Both the position numbers and the translations under genes were made by a program. A DNA stretch of 44,606 bases from Prolixibacteraceae bacterium. Its GTDB lineage: Bacteria; Bacteroidota; Bacteroidia; Bacteroidales; Prolixibacteraceae. This document shows, piece by piece, positions 40,501 through 44,606 of this stretch (positions within the stretch are counted from its first letter, which is position 1; the number at the start of each line of letters is the position of its first letter). The stretch is taken from contig JAFLKN010000018.1 of the NCBI GenBank assembly GCA_019163175.1, positions 1-44,606 on the forward strand. Reading direction: 5' to 3'. The notes below the pieces were generated by a model. That model did no database searches, was not told where the DNA came from, and saw nothing but the letters and a program-made list of their open reading frames with translations.

Positions 40501-41463
40501 AAGATTGCTGACAATGCTGCAAAGGGTAATGCTGATAGAGAAAAAGCACTGGCCGATTTGCGTAAAGATTATGCTGACGAAGATGTTGTTCGTGAACAGG
40601 AAAAAGCCGCAGCACTGGCAGAACTCGACCGGGTTACTAAAAACGGTTCACTTATTTCTGAGGAAGAATACCAGAAACTAAAAACCGGTATTACTGAAAA
40701 GTACGAAGATGAACGTTTTAAAAAGATTCGCGCTTATCTAGATGCGACACAGCAGATCCTTGGAGGGCTTTCAGACTTCTTCTCTGCCCGCAAAGATGCT
40801 GAGCTTGCCAAAGCCGGGGATAATGCGAAGAAAAAAGAGCAGATTGAAAAGAAGTATGCCAAAAAGCAACAGGCTATTGCCATTGGGCAGGCAGTTATTT
40901 CGGGAGCACAGGCTGTTCTCGAATTGTGGGCTGCAAAATCGACTATCCCGGAACCGGCAAACTCGATTTATAAAGGAGTAATGAGCGCGCTTATTGTGGC
41001 AACAACCGGCGCCCAGATTGCAAAAATCAAAGGGCAGTCGTTTTACACTGGAGGCTATACAGGTGGAAACAGAAAATATAAACCTACCGGAATTGTACAT
41101 GAAGGCGAATTTGTAAACAACCAGGAAGGAGTAAATAATCCCGATGTCAGGCAGTTCCTTGATGTGTTTGATTACTACCAGCGGACCGGGCAAATATCAA
41201 AACTGAACACAAAAACGATTCTGGCCAGCATCCCAACAAAGCAAATGTACACCGGTGGTTTTGCATCAGGCAACAACAAGCAAACAGCATCGGCCAATAT
41301 TGTGGCCTCGATCGGATCGGGAAATGGTATCGACAAAAATACAAGTGTTCAGCTCATTGATGCAATCAATCAGCTGATGAGCTGGCAGCCTTATGTGGCC
41401 GTTGAAACCTACGAACCAAAGCGCGATCGATTTAAAGAAATGACTGATGGCGGACTAAAGTAA
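37555..41463 (+). CDS. Tail tape measure protein
   Basis: A 1302-residue protein. Residues 1-150 are coiled-coil. Residues of about 155-480 include the conserved block FDDKVADVQKTTGLTKEEVL and MAGVAPAADISIDKVMGLGA of TP901-type tape measures. Hydrophobic segments near 515-535 and 575-600 (NPIGAILAVVVAVGAAIW) may act during DNA entry. The rest is charged coiled-coil (two similar ISEEEANAQIL-/IDEDTAEQLLL-type units at about 845 and 940). The length predicts a tail of roughly 190-200 nm by the usual residue-to-length relation. Confidence 0.9.
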   Translation: MGKKLRDEDLNLNIIVNGDKGKKELGDLEKSTRDLTVRNKELREEKQKLIRAGQQESEAFKRITKEITENNATLKTNETRMAALRKEIGITGLTMAQLRSEQTRLKRLMDSSTPETEQWKLFKNQLAAVDGQMAKLKGGGQKMQLSIGKMADGFNRYFGMISVWVASFTGVVLGFKKASQAYAEFDDKVADVQKTTGLTKEEVLDLDKSLQELDTRTAQQGLLDLAKVAGKLGISAQEDVEGFVRAADKIAVALTEDLGGNIEESVNDMGKLVDIFKLKDEFGMEQSLIKVGSAINSLGAAGTANEGYIVEFTKRMAGVAPAADISIDKVMGLGATLDQFGQTSEISSTTISAVWTDMFKAPGEYAKIAGMSLKDFNDLLNTDSNEAFIKFLTGLKGNNGGLSEMATKLDGLGLEGKRSISVLGVLANNTETLRTQQKLSADEFEKGTSLINEFNIKNETMQARLEKSRKDLDLMTRELGSNLSPAMLVSTNGVTYFIKGLSAGIKIFKEYYPLIVSSAIAVTAYTIALRVSTAEKKASFLATKLGAAMEATYGTIKGIVTGKINLATVAQRAWNVAVAQNPIGAILAVVVAVGAAIWQYSKTVNAATAAQKALNELETRALQNTVEQKQEMEKWLDIARDKNRSIDERTAAVAALNKLSPEFLGNLTLEKINTEAADEATKNYIKSIEQKARVQAAQEMLTELEKERIKAVREGSDVELSTMQQVWNSVSSLGNIHALTAKNIVSGIKNQTKAEKEYLEQKKALSKIIGDGSKTDPGTPIGTRKTIGDQVLEWDGTNWKLVQELGNGGGSGGGELSEAEKKARAKAYQDIEILQRKEVNAIKQKLLDKQISEEEANAQILQKETEFLTKKIALQKKYGEDYTDTESAILDKSLKAAEELDKKSADARKKEQEKALKALESREDAELNVIKKQLADRLIDEDTAEQLLLQKEIDFLNERIALKKQYGEDTAELEGQILDKVNKIADNAAKGNADREKALADLRKDYADEDVVREQEKAAALAELDRVTKNGSLISEEEYQKLKTGITEKYEDERFKKIRAYLDATQQILGGLSDFFSARKDAELAKAGDNAKKKEQIEKKYAKKQQAIAIGQAVISGAQAVLELWAAKSTIPEPANSIYKGVMSALIVATTGAQIAKIKGQSFYTGGYTGGNRKYKPTGIVHEGEFVNNQEGVNNPDVRQFLDVFDYYQRTGQISKLNTKTILASIPTKQMYTGGFASGNNKQTASANIVASIGSGNGIDKNTSVQLIDAINQLMSWQPYVAVETYEPKRDRFKEMTDGGLK

Positions 41464-41492
41464 TTGGAAATGCTGAATGCTGAATTTTAAAT

Positions 41493-41530
41493 TTAATTCA
41501 GCATTCAAAATTCAAAATTTAACATTTCTC
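41493..41530 (+). repeat. ATTCAACATTCAAAATT-type leader repeat, copy 3
   Basis: ATTCAGCATTCAAAATTC followed by AAAATTTAACATTTCTC, closely related to the copies at 63 and 1996, between the tape measure and promoter P6. Confidence 0.6.
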
Positions 41531-41531
41531 T

Positions 41532-41567
41532 TGTCCTTTATCCTTCCCGCCTCGCGCTCTATTTTTA
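41532..41567 (+). promoter_or_regulatory. Predicted phage late promoter P6
   Basis: TGTCCTTT at 41532-41539, a 20-nt gap, TATTTTTA at 41560-41567 (one mismatch to TAnnTTTG). Drives the tail gene at 41607. Confidence 0.6.
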
Positions 41568-41600
41568 ATTCAACATTCAACATTCAACATTCAAAATTTC
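41568..41600 (+). repeat. ATTCAACATTC tandem leader repeat, copy 4
   Basis: ATTCAACATTCAACATTC continuing into AACATTCAAAATTTC, three tandem units, ending shortly before the ATG at 41607. Confidence 0.6.
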
Positions 41601-41606
41601 TCTGTC

Positions 41607-42761
41607 ATGGCAGTTACACATAGTTTACCAGGAGGAACTGATTATTTATCCGGAAACCCGATTGAGATAGTTATTACCGCTTCAGCAGCAAAAGACAATC
41701 ATCGCACTGCCGTAAAGGTTAAGTGCGACGAACTTATTTCTGTCGAACAAATTGACGAACGCGAGCCAATTGACCTGGTATCAAAACACAACTTACAGGG
41801 ATTATTGGATGAGCCGCTTCCTGTTGAATTTCACTTCCCGGTTACCGGAGTGGCTTCGGCACATGCTGCCCTGGTACTGAATGTCGATTTGGAAATTGGT
41901 GAAATTTGGAACGATGAAAACGGCGATCGGCAGGAATCATTTACTCCTATATCCGATTCCCTTCGGGTTCTGGATGGAAAATTGTTTCAGCACGAATTGG
42001 CAGTACTGACCGAGGCCGGTAAATCGTTTGCTTCGGAATATATTGAAGGTGGCAAATTCCTTACTTCGCAGCCGAACAATCAGAAAGTGTCGTTAAACCA
42101 ATACGTGAAACTTTGGTACTTAAGCCGCTGGACTGGATCTCATGAGGTTACTCTGTTCACTAAAGTGAATACGAATAATAAGGTAGCTCATATTCCGATC
42201 ATGCAAAATATTACCCTTTATCCAACTACCGGCCTGCTTGAGCTTTCAATCAATCCAATATTCCAGGGCTTTGAACTGGATCCGGGAGAGCTGATCGTAA
42301 GCTTCGAGGTTTGGCTGGAAGATGCCGGAGGTGAAGTTTCGGAACACCGCACTTACATTGTCGATAACAGATATCGCGAACAGCAGCTATTTGGATTCTT
42401 CCGGAATAAATTTTCGGCTGTTGAGTCGTTCTGGTTCCGGGGCGAAAAAGAGGAAGGACTGAAGACCGATATTGAAACTGCCTACACTGCACTTCCTTCC
42501 GGATCGGGCACAAAAAAGGCATCAATTAAAACGGTTTCAAATACCGGATCGAGATACATTGAAGTAAATACAGGAGTACTGAAGCGTGCTGAAATGTTGG
42601 GTCTTCGTGATTTTATTCAGTCGAAAGAACGCTGGATTATTGATCCGGACAATTCCACAAAGCTGATTCCTGTTTACATCGAGGGTGGAGACTTCAAACT
42701 CAATGATACCCGGCAAGATGTTCAGAGCATTGCATTCAAACTAATTGAAGCTCACGTATAA
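41607..42761 (+). CDS. Tail tip/distal tail protein
   Basis: A 384-residue, beta-rich protein (MAVTHSLPGGTDYLSGNPIE). It is just after the tape measure, the usual place of distal tail or tip proteins. No enzyme motif. The TAATG overlap at 42759-42763 couples it to the fibre gene. Some segments (LFGFFRNKFSAVESFWFRGE) look like beta-sandwich tail domains. Class by position. Confidence 0.7.
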   Translation: MAVTHSLPGGTDYLSGNPIEIVITASAAKDNHRTAVKVKCDELISVEQIDEREPIDLVSKHNLQGLLDEPLPVEFHFPVTGVASAHAALVLNVDLEIGEIWNDENGDRQESFTPISDSLRVLDGKLFQHELAVLTEAGKSFASEYIEGGKFLTSQPNNQKVSLNQYVKLWYLSRWTGSHEVTLFTKVNTNNKVAHIPIMQNITLYPTTGLLELSINPIFQGFELDPGELIVSFEVWLEDAGGEVSEHRTYIVDNRYREQQLFGFFRNKFSAVESFWFRGEKEEGLKTDIETAYTALPSGSGTKKASIKTVSNTGSRYIEVNTGVLKRAEMLGLRDFIQSKERWIIDPDNSTKLIPVYIEGGDFKLNDTRQDVQSIAFKLIEAHV

Positions 42762-44606
42762 TGAGAACCAAAGGCGAATTAAAAAAAGCTTATCCAACCC
42801 TTAACCAGTTAATTGATACGCTGTGGCGAAATTACTATGGTTTGTATGCCGAACGCTACCGCGATCCTGTTGATCTCGACGAGTTTGGCGATCCAATCGA
42901 TGCATGGCAAAAAAGTTTCGTTTCGCGCGATATCCGGCATGGTCAGGCTTTAGGCCAAGATAACCTGGTAGAAGGAAACCGCTCAATTGCCATCGGACAA
43001 AGCAATAATACTAAATCGTTTCTGGAGATTGTTTGTGGAGTTTACGCAACAGCACCAAGCGATCAAAACGCAACCGAATGGGTTCCGGCTGATCGGCTGT
43101 TCACCGTTGGAAACGGTTTGGGTCCTTCTCTCCGCAATGATGCACTAACCATTTATAAATCGGGTTATTCTCAATTTACCAATGCCATATTGGTTGGCGA
43201 CTACGACCACCGCGATACGGTTGGTATTTTAATCGATCCCGAAAATGGTACACTTCGATTCACAATTGCCGATAAATACCAATTCTGGGATGTTGACCAT
43301 TGGGCTAGTCTTGGAGGTGCAGGTAGCTATACGCTTCCGGTTGCAACTACAACCATCCTCGGTGGTGTAAAACAGGGATCCGGAACAACAATCGCTGTAG
43401 ATGGAACTATTTCAGTAAGTACAAACTATCAGGCACCACTCAGCGGCACAGGCTTTGTAAAAATATCTGGAACCACCATCAGCTACGACAATAGCACATA
43501 TTTAACCGCTATTACAAAAGCAATGGTGGAGGCTGTCTTGACAGGTGCAATAACCAGCCATACGCACAACTACGACAAATATTCTAAATGGGATGTCAAA
43601 ACATCATACGGAACAACGGGGGTGTTTTCAGGTTCAATTGTTGAATTTGTAGCAGGTTCAGGAATCACAATTACCGATAATTTGAACGCTGGCCATCAGA
43701 TATTAACATTTAGTGCATCCGGCGGCACAATGGTTTATCCTGGGGCTGGCTTAGCTAAGTCAACAGGTAGCGCATGGGCTACTTCAATAACAGATAATTC
43801 AAGCAATTGGAATGCAGCTTATACCCACAAAACAACTGAGGATGCTTTAAATGGCTTGGTGAAAGTTAATGGAGCTGGAGTCTATTCAGCTATTACTGAC
43901 AATTCATCGAATTGGAATGCTGCTTACACCCATAAAACAACTGAGGATGCGTTGAATGGCTTGGTAAAAGTTAATGGAGCTGGAGTCTATTCAGCTGTTA
44001 CTGATAATTCAAGTAACTGGAATGCTGCTTACACCCATAAAACAACTGAGGATGCTTTAAATGGCTTGGTGAAAGTTAATGGAGCTGGAGTCTATTCATC
44101 TGTTACTGATAATTCAAGTAACTGGAATGAAGCTTATACAAATATGGGTAAGGTGGCATTTCACGACAATACTACGCTGATTGGTTATCTGAATAGTACA
44201 AATTTCTCAATAGTCGGGGGTGTTATTTCGCTCCAGTTAAAAACAATAAATAGCACCTCACTGATCGGCATTGGAAACCTATCGCTTCAACCCACGCTTG
44301 TTTCCGGGACAAACATTAAAACGATAAACGGCGCATCAATTTTGGGATCGGGAAATATCACAACAGCAAGCGCCGCAACATGGGGATCAATTACCGGAAC
44401 ACTATCCGCACAAACCGATTTACAATCGGCACTTAATGCAAAAGCCGCGCTTGCCGGTTCAACATCTCAGGACTTTGGTATTCAAAAAATAAACCTGCCT
44501 ACCGGTGGGTATATTCAGGTCGAAAGTGGCAACATACATATCTATCCGGGCTCTACACAGGTAGTGGTTCACGGGCAGGTCACAGCCGATTATTTTTATA
44601 AAACTT
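42761..44606 (+). CDS. Tail fibre protein, open at the right edge
   Basis: Partial gene of at least 615 residues from the ATG at 42761; no stop in the window. The N-terminus is a particle-binding type region (MRTKGELKKAYPTLNQLIDT). The middle and C-terminal parts are Gly/Ser/Thr-rich fibre sequence, with three 35-residue repeats at 43787-44101 and a fourth partial copy. The last residues, VTADYFYKT, look like the lead-in to an intramolecular chaperone (S74-type) domain, usually TSDxRLKxxI, which would lie beyond the edge. Binds the host surface, by class. Confidence 0.85.
   Translation, partial: MRTKGELKKAYPTLNQLIDTLWRNYYGLYAERYRDPVDLDEFGDPIDAWQKSFVSRDIRHGQALGQDNLVEGNRSIAIGQSNNTKSFLEIVCGVYATAPSDQNATEWVPADRLFTVGNGLGPSLRNDALTIYKSGYSQFTNAILVGDYDHRDTVGILIDPENGTLRFTIADKYQFWDVDHWASLGGAGSYTLPVATTTILGGVKQGSGTTIAVDGTISVSTNYQAPLSGTGFVKISGTTISYDNSTYLTAITKAMVEAVLTGAITSHTHNYDKYSKWDVKTSYGTTGVFSGSIVEFVAGSGITITDNLNAGHQILTFSASGGTMVYPGAGLAKSTGSAWATSITDNSSNWNAAYTHKTTEDALNGLVKVNGAGVYSAITDNSSNWNAAYTHKTTEDALNGLVKVNGAGVYSAVTDNSSNWNAAYTHKTTEDALNGLVKVNGAGVYSSVTDNSSNWNEAYTNMGKVAFHDNTTLIGYLNSTNFSIVGGVISLQLKTINSTSLIGIGNLSLQPTLVSGTNIKTINGASILGSGNITTASAATWGSITGTLSAQTDLQSALNAKAALAGSTSQDFGIQKINLPTGGYIQVESGNIHIYPGSTQVVVHGQVTADYFYKT
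43787..44133 (+). repeat. 105-bp tandem repeat in the tail fibre
   Basis: Three full units (43787-43891, 43892-43996, 43997-44101) and a partial fourth encode ITDNSSNWNAAYTHKTTEDA then LNGLVKVNGAGVYSA (35 residues) with few changes. High DNA identity suggests recent expansion or contraction, a way to vary fibre length. Confidence 0.88.

Noticed and set aside
43787-44133. Fibre repeats as further DGR variable repeats
   Set aside because: They do not match the DGR template and their differences are not restricted to adenines; they are simple tandem repeats.

Overview
The window looks like most or all of one temperate tailed phage of a Bacteroidota host, probably in circular (excised or virion) form. 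The host group is suggested by promoters of the TAnnTTTG type, a near absence of Shine-Dalgarno sequences, initiator-tRNA features, integrase and reverse-transcriptase motifs, and structural protein families typical of Bacteroidales and related prophages. Two observations favour a circular form. The window starts and ends inside tail genes. A phage attachment site sits internally next to the integrase, carrying the last bases of a tmRNA (ssrA) gene. No sheath gene was seen, so a siphovirus-like particle is the best guess.

Layout: 1-6754 holds the distal tail genes (a baseplate-like protein, two Sec-exported proteins including a right-handed beta-helix protein) and the lysis cassette (membrane coiled-coil protein, GH108 endolysin, 3TM holin). 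6836-9179 is the leftward lysogeny block: integrase, attP, a small gene and a repressor-like gene. A palindromic operator region follows, then rightward RHH and LuxR-type regulators and an initiator tRNA. 10466-18306 is the early block: small genes, a diversity-generating retroelement (two target genes, one template repeat, one reverse transcriptase), a primase-helicase and a DNA adenine methyltransferase. 18307-19049 is gene-poor with GTTACA/TGTAAC repeats. 19050-28545 carries head protease, capsid, tail tube, a Stealth-like protein, an anti-Thoeris Tad2 homologue, a PLD-like protein and the terminase subunits. 28546-33206 is an accessory island. 33203-44606 carries portal, connectors, tape measure, a tail protein and an unfinished tail fibre.

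Two results stand out. First, the DGR has two variable repeats that differ from the template only at template adenines (18 and 17 substitutions, none at the 57 non-A positions), yet its reverse transcriptase has tyrosine where the motif A catalytic aspartate is expected. It may therefore be a recently inactivated or unusual DGR. Second, six intergenic sites before structural genes share an octamer (T/A)GTCCTTT exactly 20 nt upstream of a TAnnTTTG-like box. This looks like a phage-specific late promoter, perhaps served by the LuxR-type protein. Functional names rest on motif recognition from the sequence alone; no database search was possible.
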